This document shows, piece after piece, positions 35,926 to 45,047 of a DNA stretch of 64,000 nt. Position 1 is the first letter of the stretch. Each line of letters starts with the position of its first letter. The position numbers and the translations under genes are program-made. A model generated the notes under the pieces. That model searched no databases. It was not told where the DNA came from and saw nothing but the letters and a program-made list of their open reading frames with translations. Origin of the DNA: CAIWHR01 sp039931775 (lineage in GTDB: Bacteria > Pseudomonadota > Gammaproteobacteria > Burkholderiales > Casimicrobiaceae); assembly GCA_039931775.1 (NCBI GenBank), contig JBDTRG010000065.1, positions 11,691-75,690 of the forward strand, read 5' to 3'.

Positions 35926-37426
35926 ACTGCGGCAGCGGCTGCGCAACGCCGCCCAACGCTCTGGCCTCGCTGCCTTCTGGCAGTGGTGGAAGGGCGAGCT
36001 CGCGGGGCTGATGCCCGGAGCCGCGCGTACCGCGTTGCGGCGCCGGCGCTTGCGCCCGATCGTCGCGTTCCAATCGGATGCGGCCGTCCTGTGGGCCCCG
36101 CGCGTCACCGACGGCACCCTCGCCTTCGCCGAGGTCGCCCGCATTCCGCTCGGGGGCGACGCGGCGGAACTCGCGCGCGCCGGACACGCGGCGATCGGCT
36201 CGCTTCCCCGCGTCGCGTACGGCGGCGTCGTGACCGACGCGAAGGTCGCGGTCGCGCTTCCGCCCGCGCAGGTGCTGCGCAAGACGATCACGCTTCCCGC
36301 GGCGGTCGAGGAAAATCTTCACCAGACGCTCGCCTACGACCTCGACCGCCATACGCCGTTCAAGCCGGAGGAAGTCTATTTCGATGCGCTGGTCGTCGGA
36401 CGCGATGCCGCGAAAAAGGAGATCCGGGTCCACCTGGCCGCGGCGCTCAAGTCGGCGGTCGACCAGGCGCGCCGTCGCGTCGAAGACTGGGGCGCGGCGG
36501 TCGTCGCCGTCACCCCGGAGTTGCCGACGGACTCGGCGGCGCTGGGCGGGACGACGCTCAACCTGCTCCCGTCCGCCGAGCGACCCGATGCGACGACGTG
36601 GCGCCGGTGGGAGGTCTGGGTGCCGCTGGCGCTGATCGCCGTCCTTGCCGTCGTCGCGACGGCGCTACCCGTTTGGCAGAAGCGCGGTTACGCCATCGCG
36701 TTGCTGAAGCTCGCCGACCAGGGGCGCGTCCAAGCCGACGCATCGAGCGCGCTTCGCGACGAGCTCGAGCGCCAGACCGGCGATTACAACTTCGCGCTGC
36801 AGAAAAAATATGCATTTCCGGCGGCTCTGCAGGTCGTCGAGGACGTCACCAGGCTCCTCCCCGACGATACCTGGCTGATTCAGCTCGAGATGAAGACCAC
36901 CGCGCGGGGCAAGGAACCGCGGCGCGAAATCGTCCTGCGCGGGGAAAGCGCGAACGCCGGCCGGCTGGTATCGCTGTTCGAGGACTCGAAGGTGTTCGCA
37001 GACGCCGCGCCGCGCTCGCCGACGACCAAGATTCAGCCAGGCCCCGGCGAGGTCTTCGACCTCGGCGCACAGTTGAAGCCGCTGCCGCTGCCGCAGGCGA
37101 CGCAGCTTGCCGATGCCGTAGCCAGCGGCGCAGGCGCCGCCGCGGCGCTCCCCCTGCCACCGGCAACCCCGGCGGCCGGTCAGGCGGCGCCGGGCGCGCC
37201 GGCGCCTATCGGCGATCCGGGCGCCGTACCTGCGGCAAAGTCCTCTGCCGGCCCGGGCACCGCTGCGCCTCCGGCAAAAGCCGGCGCCGCGCCGCCCGCC
37301 GCCGCGCCGGCGGCGGCAACGGGTCCGGCCGGCGCGCCCGCCCCACCCCCTGACCGGGCCGCCGAAGCGCCCGCGCCGGATGCACCGGATGCTCCGGCAA
37401 ACGGCGCAACGAAGGCGACGCCATGA
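35906..37426 (+). CDS. gspL: type II secretion protein GspL with long Ala/Pro-rich tail
   Basis: 506 residues. A cytoplasmic actin-like domain (about 45-225, with VALPPAQVLRKTITLP) is followed by one membrane helix (about 231-252) and a PilN-like ferredoxin-fold domain to about residue 385. Usual GspL is around 400 residues. The last roughly 110 residues are almost only Ala, Pro and Gly and should be disordered in the periplasm. GspL links GspE to the inner-membrane complex. It overlaps gspM by 4 bp. Confidence 0.87.
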   Translation: MERTSPELRQRLRNAAQRSGLAAFWQWWKGELAGLMPGAARTALRRRRLRPIVAFQSDAAVLWAPRVTDGTLAFAEVARIPLGGDAAELARAGHAAIGSLPRVAYGGVVTDAKVAVALPPAQVLRKTITLPAAVEENLHQTLAYDLDRHTPFKPEEVYFDALVVGRDAAKKEIRVHLAAALKSAVDQARRRVEDWGAAVVAVTPELPTDSAALGGTTLNLLPSAERPDATTWRRWEVWVPLALIAVLAVVATALPVWQKRGYAIALLKLADQGRVQADASSALRDELERQTGDYNFALQKKYAFPAALQVVEDVTRLLPDDTWLIQLEMKTTARGKEPRREIVLRGESANAGRLVSLFEDSKVFADAAPRSPTTKIQPGPGEVFDLGAQLKPLPLPQATQLADAVASGAGAAAALPLPPATPAAGQAAPGAPAPIGDPGAVPAAKSSAGPGTAAPPAKAGAAPPAAAPAAATGPAGAPAPPPDRAAEAPAPDAPDAPANGATKATP

Positions 37427-38019
37427 ACACCGCCATCGCCAGGCTTGCACCGGCGCGCCAGCGCGCGCTCGCCGCCGCGCTCCTCGTGGTCGCGATCGTC
37501 GTCGTGCTGTCGGTATTGCTGCTCCCGCTGCTGCTCCTGCATAACCACTACGACGATTCGATCGCGACGCTCGAAGATCGGCTCGAACGCTACCGACGCG
37601 TAGCCGCCCAGGCGCCCGAGTACCGGAAGGCACTCGACGCGATGCGCGAGAAGGACGGTCGCCGCTTCTTTCTCAAGAACACGGCGCCGAACCTCGCCGG
37701 CGCCGAGTTGCAGGAACTGGTGCGCTCGGCGATCGAGGCCAACGGCGGGCGCATCACGACGAGCCAGAACCAGGGCCCGCGCGACGAAGGCCGCTTCAAG
37801 CAGATCAGCGTCACCGTGCAGTTCTTCGCGGCCACGCCGGCGCTTCAGAAGATCCTGTACGCACTCGAGGTCGGGCCGCCCTACCTTGCGGTCGAGAACA
37901 TGACGCTGCGGCCGCTCAACGCCTTTCGCGGGTTCAAGCCGGGGCCCGGCCAGGAACCGGAAGTCAACGTGCAACTCGACGTCGCGGCCTATGCGTTCGC
38001 CGAGCCGGCCAAAAAGTGA
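37423..38019 (+). CDS. gspM: type II secretion protein GspM
   Basis: 198 residues. One membrane helix (about 15-38) is followed by a coiled segment and a periplasmic ferredoxin-like domain (GAELQELVRSAIEANGGRI). Partner of GspL. Similar in layout to PilO. Confidence 0.87.
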   Translation: MNTAIARLAPARQRALAAALLVVAIVVVLSVLLLPLLLLHNHYDDSIATLEDRLERYRRVAAQAPEYRKALDAMREKDGRRFFLKNTAPNLAGAELQELVRSAIEANGGRITTSQNQGPRDEGRFKQISVTVQFFAATPALQKILYALEVGPPYLAVENMTLRPLNAFRGFKPGPGQEPEVNVQLDVAAYAFAEPAKK

Positions 38020-38047
38020 CCGCCGCGCATTCGAAGGAGGACCGACG

Positions 38048-38851
38048 ATGAACAAACTCTCTCCGCCTCTCTCGGCCGCCCTGGGGTGGCTCTTTCCCCT
38101 CGTTGCCCTCGGCGCGCTCGTGGGCTGGGAGACCGATTGGGGTCGCGCCGTCGAGACGCGCCCGCAACCGGCCGAGTCCATCGAACCGAAGCCGATTGCC
38201 GCAGCGCTCCTCCCCGAGTTCGAGATCCCCGGGGGAATCGTGACGCGCACGGATACCGTCGCCCGAACGCTTTTCAATCCGACGCGCCGTCCGGCGCCGC
38301 CTGCCGCGTCGGAAGGCGCGACCGCGCGCCTGAAGCGAGGGCAGTTCGCGTTGACGGGAACGATGCAGGTCGACGGCAAGAGCATCGCGTTCCTGCGTGA
38401 AGTCGCCGGGAACAAGCCGCGGCGCGTGCATACCGGCGAATCGATCAACGGAATGACGGTCGTCGAGGTCAGGCCGGATCGCGTGCTCTTCGCGCTGGGC
38501 GACGAATCCGAGGAACTCTTCCTCAAGGTGGCGACCAACCCGCGTCCCACACCTCAACCGGTCGTTGCCGCGCCGCCCGCCGCGGCCATGGCCGCAGGGG
38601 TTCCGGTTGCGCCGGCCGGTGCGCCGGTGACCGGCGCCGCCACAGCGAACCCCGGCACGGGTAACGCCCAGACGGCCATCGAGCGCCGCCGCGCCGCGCG
38701 TGCCGCCGCGGCCGCCGCAGCGGCCGGTGGACAGGCGACGACCCCCACCCTATCCGGTGCCCCGCCGGCCCCGGGCAGCTCGCCGTGGGACCAGATCAAC
38801 CAGAATTATCGGGAACGCGCGGCCGGCGGCGGTCGAAACCCCACGAAGTGA
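38048..38851 (+). CDS. GspC/GspN-like inner-membrane protein without PDZ domain
   Basis: 267 residues. One N-terminal helix (about 8-26), a linker, then a small beta-domain (about 85-165: RGQFALTGTMQVDGKSIAFL, MTVVEVRPDRVLF) like the homology region of GspC and like PilP. The last 90 residues are Ala/Pro/Gly-rich and no PDZ domain is visible. In this position, directly before gspD, it should connect the inner-membrane complex to the secretin. Names vary (gspC or gspN), so no symbol is given. A clear AAGGAGG ribosome site precedes it. Confidence 0.8.
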   Translation: MNKLSPPLSAALGWLFPLVALGALVGWETDWGRAVETRPQPAESIEPKPIAAALLPEFEIPGGIVTRTDTVARTLFNPTRRPAPPAASEGATARLKRGQFALTGTMQVDGKSIAFLREVAGNKPRRVHTGESINGMTVVEVRPDRVLFALGDESEELFLKVATNPRPTPQPVVAAPPAAAMAAGVPVAPAGAPVTGAATANPGTGNAQTAIERRRAARAAAAAAAAGGQATTPTLSGAPPAPGSSPWDQINQNYRERAAGGGRNPTK

Positions 38852-38897
38852 TCCTGATCGACGCCTTCCTCGCTGAAAGACTTGGCTTCACCTGGAA

Positions 38898-41165
38898 ATG
38901 AAAATGACAAAACGACATCTCGCCCTCCCTTGCGCCGCGCTCGTGGCCGTCGTACTCGTCACCGCGTGCGCGACGTCGCCGGATGTCGGTCAGCCCCCCA
39001 CGTTGAAGAGCCTGCCGAACCGCGGGACGTCGAACGTGTCGATGGCGCTCGCGGAAGGCGCGGAGAAGGGCCAGGTGCAAACGCCTCCGCCGGTCGAAGA
39101 CAAGTCGCGCCTGTTCAAAGGGACGGGCGTGCTGGTCAAGGGCCAGCAGCAAGGCGGTGGCCTCCCGTCGGGGCCGGTCGTCGTGCAGCAGGGCGGTGGC
39201 GGCGTCGTCCTCAACTTCGAGGGCGCCGATCTGCGCGAAGTGGTGAGGAACATCCTCGGCGACATCCTGAACGAGAGCTACACGATCGACCCGTCGGTGG
39301 GCGGCCAGGTCACGATCCGCACGGCGTCTGGCATCCCGCGCGATGCGCTGATCGCAACGCTGGAGACGCTGCTGCGAATGAACGGCGCGGCGATGGTCAA
39401 GGAGGGCGGCCTCTACAAGATCCTGCCGAGCGCCGCTGCCGTTCGCGGCAACATCACGCCGCAGCTCGGCAATTCACAGCGCGCGCTGCCGTCTGGCTTT
39501 TCGGTGCAGATCGTGCCGCTGCGCTTCGTCGGCGTCCGCGAAATGGTGCGCATCCTCGAGCCGTTCGTGAAGGACGCGACCGCTGTGCGTCCCGATGATC
39601 TGCGCAACATGCTGATCCTCGCCGGATCGGAGCGCGAGTTGAAGCACCTGCTCGAGACCATCGACACGTTCGACGTCGACTGGATGGCCGGCATGTCGGT
39701 CGGCCTGTTTACGCTGCAGTTCGCCGACGTGAAGGCGGTCACCGCGGAGATCGACAAGGCGATCGGCGACCGCAACACCGGCCCGCTCGCGGGGATCCTG
39801 CGGATCATTCCGATCGAGCGGTTGAATGCGTTCCTCGTGATCACGCCGCAGCCGGCCTATCTCGAAGAGGCGAAGAAGTGGGTGGTGCGCCTCGATCAGC
39901 CCGGGACGGGCGATGGCCCGCGATTCTTCGTGTACAACCTTCAGAACACCCGGGCGGAGAAGCTCGCGCCGCTCTTGCAGCAGGCCTTCAGCGGCCGCGC
40001 CGCGCCGGCGGCGGCGCCGAGCGCGCCGACCGTCGCGCCCGGAACGCCGGCCGGCACGATCGTTTCGCCGCCGCAGTACCAGCCGACGCCGACCACGCCG
40101 CAGCCGCAGGTTGTCATCCAGGACCAGCGACCCCAGGCGACGCCCGCGGCGGCGACCGGCGCGGCGGCGGCCGCCGGACTCGGCATCATCCGCAACATTC
40201 AGGTCGTCGCCGACAAGGACAACAACACGCTGCTGATCGTCGCCACCGCGCCCGAGTACACGGTGATCGAGGCGGCGGTGAAAAAGCTCGACGTTCCGGC
40301 GCGCCAGGTGATGATCGAAGTCACGATCGCGCAGGTGGCGCTGACCGACGAAATCAACTTCGGCGTCGAGTGGCTGTTCAAGGGCGGCGCCCCGTCTGGG
40401 CGGGGCACGGGCGGCAATATCACGCGCAGCACGCCGCTCAATCCGCTGTCGAATGCGGCGACGGACCCGGCGCTTTCGCTCGCCAAGGGGTTCGTCTACA
40501 TCATCAACAATGCGAACTTCCCCGGCGGCATCCAGGCGATTCTGCACCTGCTCGACACGTACGGCGATACCAAGGTCATCGCCAACCCGCATCTCGGGGC
40601 GCTCGACAACCAGAAGGCGACGATCAAGTCGGGCGAGCGGATTCCGATCAACCAGCAGACGAACGTCGGCGGGACGGTCAACGGCGTCGTGACGACGACA
40701 TCGCAGTACATCGACACCGGCGTGCTGTTGCAGGTGACGCCGCACATCAACGCCGGCGGACTCGTGACGCTCGACGTTCAGGCGGAGGTGAGCGACCCCG
40801 GCAACTTCGTCCCTGGCGAAGCCCCGCCGATCAACACCCGTTCCGTGCAGACGATGGTCAGCGTGCAGTCCGGCCAGACGATGGTGATGGGCGGCCTCAT
40901 CGGCGAGACCAAGCAGTTGAGCTCGTCGGGCCTGCCGCTGCTCTCGCGCATCCCGATCATCGGCGGGCTGTTCGGCGAGCAGACGATCAAGAACAACCGA
41001 ACCGAACTCATCATGTTCATCACGCCGCGCGTGGTCGAGAACGAGTTCGACGTGAAGAACGTGATCGACGATCTGCGTCGCCGGATGGGACGCCTCGATG
41101 AGGAGTTTCCGCGTACGAAGATCGAGGCGAAGCCGGCACAACCGCCTGCGGCCGCGCCGCAATGA
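38898..41165 (+). CDS. gspD: type II secretion secretin GspD, lipoprotein form
   Basis: 755 residues. A lipobox LVTACAT puts a lipid on about Cys24, so no separate pilotin may be needed. N0-N1-N2-N3 ring domains occupy about 95-450, with a Gly/Pro-rich insert of about 60 residues inside the N3 area (around 375-430). The secretin barrel follows with VEWLFKGG, NNANFPGGIQAIL, NPHLGALDNQKATIKSGERIP and the final MVMGGLIGE / LLSRIPIIGGLFG. It forms the outer-membrane channel. Last gene of the gsp operon. Confidence 0.95.
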   Translation: MKMTKRHLALPCAALVAVVLVTACATSPDVGQPPTLKSLPNRGTSNVSMALAEGAEKGQVQTPPPVEDKSRLFKGTGVLVKGQQQGGGLPSGPVVVQQGGGGVVLNFEGADLREVVRNILGDILNESYTIDPSVGGQVTIRTASGIPRDALIATLETLLRMNGAAMVKEGGLYKILPSAAAVRGNITPQLGNSQRALPSGFSVQIVPLRFVGVREMVRILEPFVKDATAVRPDDLRNMLILAGSERELKHLLETIDTFDVDWMAGMSVGLFTLQFADVKAVTAEIDKAIGDRNTGPLAGILRIIPIERLNAFLVITPQPAYLEEAKKWVVRLDQPGTGDGPRFFVYNLQNTRAEKLAPLLQQAFSGRAAPAAAPSAPTVAPGTPAGTIVSPPQYQPTPTTPQPQVVIQDQRPQATPAAATGAAAAAGLGIIRNIQVVADKDNNTLLIVATAPEYTVIEAAVKKLDVPARQVMIEVTIAQVALTDEINFGVEWLFKGGAPSGRGTGGNITRSTPLNPLSNAATDPALSLAKGFVYIINNANFPGGIQAILHLLDTYGDTKVIANPHLGALDNQKATIKSGERIPINQQTNVGGTVNGVVTTTSQYIDTGVLLQVTPHINAGGLVTLDVQAEVSDPGNFVPGEAPPINTRSVQTMVSVQSGQTMVMGGLIGETKQLSSSGLPLLSRIPIIGGLFGEQTIKNNRTELIMFITPRVVENEFDVKNVIDDLRRRMGRLDEEFPRTKIEAKPAQPPAAAPQ

Positions 41166-41474
41166 CCGGGTCGACGCGAGGCGACTTGCGACGCCGGAGG
41201 TGTGCGCCAGCACTGGCGAAAGCGTCTCCCATTGGCGACAGTTCGGCTTTTTGTCGAGATTTCCCGAAAAAGCGTCGTTAATCCCCGACATCTCGCTGTT
41301 GCTGACCTGCAACAGCCAACGAACGGTTTCTTTTGGGGCAAATCGCCGATTGACGATGCCGGGGGATTTCTATAGTCTCAAATCAAGGATTGCAGCGCCG
41401 ACGCGTTGTTGCAGTGGTAGTTCGCAGTCCGTTGCGCGATCGGCGCTTGACCAGTGGCACGAGGCACAGTCCTG
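41166..41474 (+). other. intergenic region after gspD
   Basis: 309 bp without a convincing gene. It holds a short inverted repeat CGCCAG/CTGGCG (41205-41218), a 7-bp inverted repeat GCTTTTT/AAAAAGC (41246-41273) without a T-run, and a candidate promoter near its right side. The base composition is less GC-rich than the flanking genes. Confidence 0.6.
41350..41376 (+). promoter_or_regulatory. weak candidate promoter for the lipoprotein gene
   Basis: TTGACG at 41350-41355 and TATAGT at 41371-41376, but with a short 15-bp spacer. It would give a leader of about 90 nt for the lipoprotein at 41475. Confidence 0.35.
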
Positions 41475-41945
41475 ATGAAACGGTATTCGCAATCGAGCCG
41501 CGAAGGGCGGCAGCGAGCAACGGGTTGGTGGTTTCGCGGTATCGCCCTCGGGGCCATGATCGTGGCCGCAGGGTGTTCGACGACCGGCGCGCTGACGAAG
41601 GACACGCCGTCCGACGTCAAGTCCGCTGCAGTCAAGGAGCGGTCGAACGCCCGGTGGGCGGCGCTGATCAAGGGCGACAAGGATGCGGCCTACGCGTACC
41701 TCAGCCCGGGGACGCGCAGCCTGATCACGATCGAGCAGTACCGTGGGAGAGTGCAGACAGGGGGTTTTCGGGCCGTGCAGATCGAAAAGGTCGACTGCGA
41801 GCCGGAAACCTGCAATGTAGGACTGATGCTCACGTACGACTATGTCGCCCCGAAGGGAGTGGGGTCGGCAAAGGGGATTACGACCTACGTGCAGGAGACG
41901 TGGGTGCTGGAAAACGGTCAGGCGTGGTTCGTCATGCGCCCCTAG
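41475..41945 (+). CDS. small lipoprotein of unknown function
   Basis: 156 residues. An N-terminal basic region and hydrophobic core end in the lipobox VAAGC, with the lipidated Cys near residue 35. The mature part contains WAALIKGDKDAAYAYLSPGTR and an NTF2-like alternation of strands, with one possible disulfide pair (CEPETC). No known family is recognised with certainty. It lies between the T2SS operon and the surface protein gene and is probably anchored in the outer membrane. Confidence 0.75.
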   Translation: MKRYSQSSREGRQRATGWWFRGIALGAMIVAAGCSTTGALTKDTPSDVKSAAVKERSNARWAALIKGDKDAAYAYLSPGTRSLITIEQYRGRVQTGGFRAVQIEKVDCEPETCNVGLMLTYDYVAPKGVGSAKGITTYVQETWVLENGQAWFVMRP

Positions 41946-42059
41946 GCGAAGGTCGGAAGTTGCAAATTTTCCACAGTTTTCCGGATGGGGTTTTGAGGCG
42001 GCACCTAATTCGTTCGACAAAAGGAGTGGGCGGTACTAACATTCCCGTGCTGTTGGTTC

Positions 42060-42075
42060 TAAAGTGATCACTTTA
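42060..42075 (+). promoter_or_regulatory. 16-bp perfect palindrome, candidate operator
   Basis: TAAAGTGATCACTTTA is fully self-complementary and lies 37 bp upstream of the ATG at 42112. It is followed by two tandem AAATCGC heptamers (42073-42086, overlapping its end). It sits in an AT-richer leader and could bind a dimeric regulator. Confidence 0.6.
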
Positions 42076-42111
42076 AATCGCAAATCGCAAACAGAGGAGT
42101 TATCACCAACC

Positions 42112-43524
42112 ATGAATACGTTCAACAGAAAATCGTTGTATGCCGCGCTTGCCGGTCTGGGCGCCCTCAGCGGGATGGGGGCTGCGGATGCGGTCAACCT
42201 GTCCCCCGAAGGCTTGGGTCAGGTCCTGATCTATCCGTACTACACGGTCCGCAACGGGGCGCAGGGCTTCGCCTACAACACCCTCCTTTCGGTGGTCAAT
42301 ACGACCGCCTCTGCGAAGGCCGTGAAGGTCCGCTTCCTGGAAGGCAAAAACTCCCGCGAAGTGCTTGACTTTAACTTGTTCCTGTCGAAGTTCGACGTGT
42401 GGACGGCAACGGTCATCTCGACGGCCACGGGTGCGGCCGTCACGTCGACGGACAAGTCCTGCATTCTGCCGGCGTATCTCGCCGCTGGCGGCCAGCCTTT
42501 CGTGAACTTTGCGTACGCCACCGATGGCGCGGACAGCTCGCTCGACCGCAGCCGCGAAGGCTATGTCGAAATCATCGAAATGGCGGACTTCCCCCTTGGG
42601 TCGTCGACGCAGATCAACATCACCCACTCGGGTGGCGTGCCGCACGACTGCGCAGCGAACACCGAAGCCCAAGCCGCGTTTGACGCGACGACCGGCTCGG
42701 GTGGCCTGTTCGGTTCGATGACGCTGATCAACGTGTTCGACGGCTCTGCGTATTCGCAGGACGCGACCGCGCTGGACAACTTCAACAAGAACTTCCCGAT
42801 CTACTTCAACGCCGGTCTGACGAGCCCGAACCTGAACAACGCCTCGCCCAGCACGAGCGTCGTGATCGCCAACGGCAACGCGGTTATCACCAACTGGACG
42901 CGGCCGGTTGACGCCGTCAGCGCCACGCTGATGCACAACGCGGTGATGAACGAGTACTCGACCGAAGCGGCGATCCTGGCGAACACCGACTGGGTCATCA
43001 CGATGCCGACCAAGAATCTGTACGCCTCGGTCGGCACGGGCGCGGCGATCGCTCCGTTCCAACGCAACTTCAACGGCACGGCCGGCGCCTGCGACGACGT
43101 CGCACTGCAGACGTGGGACCGCGAAGAGAGGAGCCCGAGCACCCCGGGTGGATTCTCGCCGCCGGCGAAGAACCCGATCGCGCAACTGTGCTGGGAAGCC
43201 AACGTCATCACGTTCGCGTCGGCCGGTGTTCTGGGCTCGACGAACCAGAAGCAGATCGTGCTTGCGGCTGGCCAGATCAACGGTTGGGCGAAGCTGTCGT
43301 TCATCTACAGCAACGCCATCCTGATCGGTGGAACGACGACGACGGTTCAACTGGTCGGCTCCGTGGGCACCTTCTCGTCGGCGTCGGCGACGTACGCCGG
43401 CCTGCCGGTGGTTGGCTTCGCGGTCCAGGCCTACAACAACAACGTTATCGTGGTCAACGGCAAGAACGTCCAGTCGACCTACGGTGCGGACTTCGGTCAC
43501 CGCTTCAGCACCCTGGTTCAGTAA
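42112..43524 (+). CDS. secreted or cell-surface protein, candidate major exported protein
   Basis: 470 residues. Signal peptide about 1-27 (ending GAADA before VNLSPEG). The mature protein is Asn/Ser/Thr/Ala-rich and low in charge, with GQVLIYPYYTVRNG at the start and a few Cys that could pair. Similar proteins with this GQVLIYPYYTVR start occur in beta- and gammaproteobacteria, but I know of no assigned function. A GAGGAG ribosome site, a strong terminator right after the gene and an unusual leader palindrome suggest a separate, possibly highly expressed unit. It could be a type II secretion client or a glycosylation target; both are inference. ATG 42064-frame upstream starts are not used because the signal peptide begins at 42112. 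Confidence 0.75.
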   Translation: MNTFNRKSLYAALAGLGALSGMGAADAVNLSPEGLGQVLIYPYYTVRNGAQGFAYNTLLSVVNTTASAKAVKVRFLEGKNSREVLDFNLFLSKFDVWTATVISTATGAAVTSTDKSCILPAYLAAGGQPFVNFAYATDGADSSLDRSREGYVEIIEMADFPLGSSTQINITHSGGVPHDCAANTEAQAAFDATTGSGGLFGSMTLINVFDGSAYSQDATALDNFNKNFPIYFNAGLTSPNLNNASPSTSVVIANGNAVITNWTRPVDAVSATLMHNAVMNEYSTEAAILANTDWVITMPTKNLYASVGTGAAIAPFQRNFNGTAGACDDVALQTWDREERSPSTPGGFSPPAKNPIAQLCWEANVITFASAGVLGSTNQKQIVLAAGQINGWAKLSFIYSNAILIGGTTTTVQLVGSVGTFSSASATYAGLPVVGFAVQAYNNNVIVVNGKNVQSTYGADFGHRFSTLVQ

Positions 43525-43552
43525 TCGCAACCTGAGCTGTCGCGCACTACAG

Positions 43553-43587
43553 AAGGGCGGAACGCAAGTTCCGCCCTTTTTTCTTTT
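43553..43587 (+). terminator. rho-independent terminator after the surface protein
   Basis: A 10-bp perfect stem AAGGGCGGAA / TTCCGCCCTT (43553-43562 with 43569-43578), a 6-nt loop, then TTTTCTTTT. One of the strongest intrinsic terminators in the window. Confidence 0.93.
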
Positions 43588-43797
43588 GCTTCGCTCCCGA
43601 AGTGGGAGGACAATTGACGCTGGTTCGGGATGGATGCCGTGCCAACGAGGCATTTTGTGACGCAGGACGGCCGCATCGGGAACTCTTTGACGATGGCGGC
43701 AACCAAGGCAGGGGTCGTTGGTTGCGCGACCGGCACAGCGGGCGATACCGCCCGTCTGCAAGGTCCCGCCGCCCGTACGCAAAATATGGCGACGTCA
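43588..43797 (+). other. intergenic stretch between surface protein and Ig-like protein
   Basis: About 210 bp with only short open frames that lack a ribosome site or recognisable similarity. I see no gene or RNA here. Confidence 0.5.
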
Positions 43798-43826
43798 TTG
43801 CCGTGCAGCTGTCGCTGGTGTATAAT
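43798..43826 (+). promoter_or_regulatory. near-consensus sigma70 promoter for the Ig-like protein
   Basis: TTGCCG at 43798-43803, a 17-bp spacer and a perfect TATAAT at 43821-43826. It drives a leader of about 68 nt before the AAAGGAG ribosome site and the ATG at 43901. Confidence 0.75.
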
Positions 43827-43900
43827 TTGCTTTAACTGTACGACGTATATAGCGAATTCCTATAAGTTTCAAGGGCGCTCAAGGCCTTAAAGGAGATTTC

Positions 43901-45019
43901 ATGCATCGCAATTCGATCCGACGCGCCCTCGCTTCCATCGCACTCCTTTCCGCGGTCTCCGCGTTCTCCCCGGCGCACGCGGGCTCGATCACCCTGAGCG
44001 ACGCGAATTGCGACAGCTTCACGCTTGTCGGTTCGCCCCCTAATCAGACGCTGTCCTGCGTCGTAACGAGCGTACCCGTGTGCACGGTCAATGGGCCGAG
44101 CACCGCACAGATCAACACCTCGGTTACCTTGACCGCGCAATGCACCCCGGCCGCCACCAGTTATGCGTGGACAGGCGGAAACTGTACGACGGGACAGACG
44201 TGTAGCGCGACCGAGCAATCTGCAGTCAACAGGAGTTACACCGTCACGGGAACCAACACCACCACCGGCACCGGTTCCCCGTCGGGAGCGCTTAACGTCG
44301 CCTGGACCAATGCGCCGCCTGCAGTCCCGAGTGGTTGCACGCTGACCCCGAGCCCGACGAGCCTTCCCGCGGGCGGCGGAGCGGTAACGCTCACGGCCGC
44401 GTGCAGCGGCGGCGGCGCGGCGACGAACTACGCCTGGACAGGGGGAGCCATTCCTGCGAGCGGAACGTCGGCACAGGTCGCGACCAGCGTCACCGGGACG
44501 ACGACCTTCACCGTCCGGCCGAGCAACGGTGGCGGCAACGGTAACCTCGCCAGCGTGTCGGTGACGGTCGCCGGGTCCGGCGGCGGCGGCGGCGCCATCA
44601 GCTGCCCGGGCTACAGCAGCGTGATCGTGCTGAATCTCAACTATGCCGTGGGCGTCCAGTCTCGCGTAGTCACTACGTCGACGTTCGGAAACAACGACAT
44701 CGTCGTCGCGAAGTTCACGACGGGAACGTTGTCCAATTATGGCAAGGGTGGCTTCCTGAACGTCGTCGAAAATTCGGACGGACCCGTCGTGCGGACCGCC
44801 GCCCTCAGCACCACGCCGTGCGATTTCACGCAGGGGACCAACAATGTAGCGTCCAACATCGCCTGGCCGCAGATCAACTTCAGCGCGCCGAACTCCTACG
44901 GCACTCCGCTGCAGTCGAACACGACCTACTATCTCAACGTCATCAACAAGACCAACACCGGCACAGCAACGTGCAGTACCGGTGATTGCCCGGTTGCGGT
45001 GACGCTCCAGGGGCGCTAG
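43901..45019 (+). CDS. exported Ig-like repeat protein
   Basis: 372 residues. Signal peptide about 1-27 (ending SPAHA before GSITLSD). Two tandem Ig/PKD-like modules follow, marked by the repeated TSYAWTGG and TNYAWTGG cores and paired Cys, each ending in a TFTV or SYTV strand. A Gly-rich linker (about residue 225) leads to a C-terminal beta-rich domain with more Cys (ISCPGYSS, TPCDF, TCSTGDC). No catalytic motif is visible. It is Thr/Ser/Gly-rich and free of long charged stretches, as in secreted adhesin-like proteins. A strong promoter and its own terminator make it a single-gene unit. Confidence 0.75.
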   Translation: MHRNSIRRALASIALLSAVSAFSPAHAGSITLSDANCDSFTLVGSPPNQTLSCVVTSVPVCTVNGPSTAQINTSVTLTAQCTPAATSYAWTGGNCTTGQTCSATEQSAVNRSYTVTGTNTTTGTGSPSGALNVAWTNAPPAVPSGCTLTPSPTSLPAGGGAVTLTAACSGGGAATNYAWTGGAIPASGTSAQVATSVTGTTTFTVRPSNGGGNGNLASVSVTVAGSGGGGGAISCPGYSSVIVLNLNYAVGVQSRVVTTSTFGNNDIVVAKFTTGTLSNYGKGGFLNVVENSDGPVVRTAALSTTPCDFTQGTNNVASNIAWPQINFSAPNSYGTPLQSNTTYYLNVINKTNTGTATCSTGDCPVAVTLQGR

Positions 45020-45047
45020 CCTAGTTACGCGCAGTACCTTCCCACTT

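Noticed and set aside
41246..41273. GCTTTTT/AAAAAGC inverted repeat as terminator of the gsp operon
   Set aside because: Stem is AT-only with a 14-nt loop and is not followed by a T-run on the plus strand.
43602..43835. 77-codon open frame after the surface protein terminator
   Set aside because: No ribosome site and Arg-rich random-like translation; it also runs over the promoter of the Ig-like gene.
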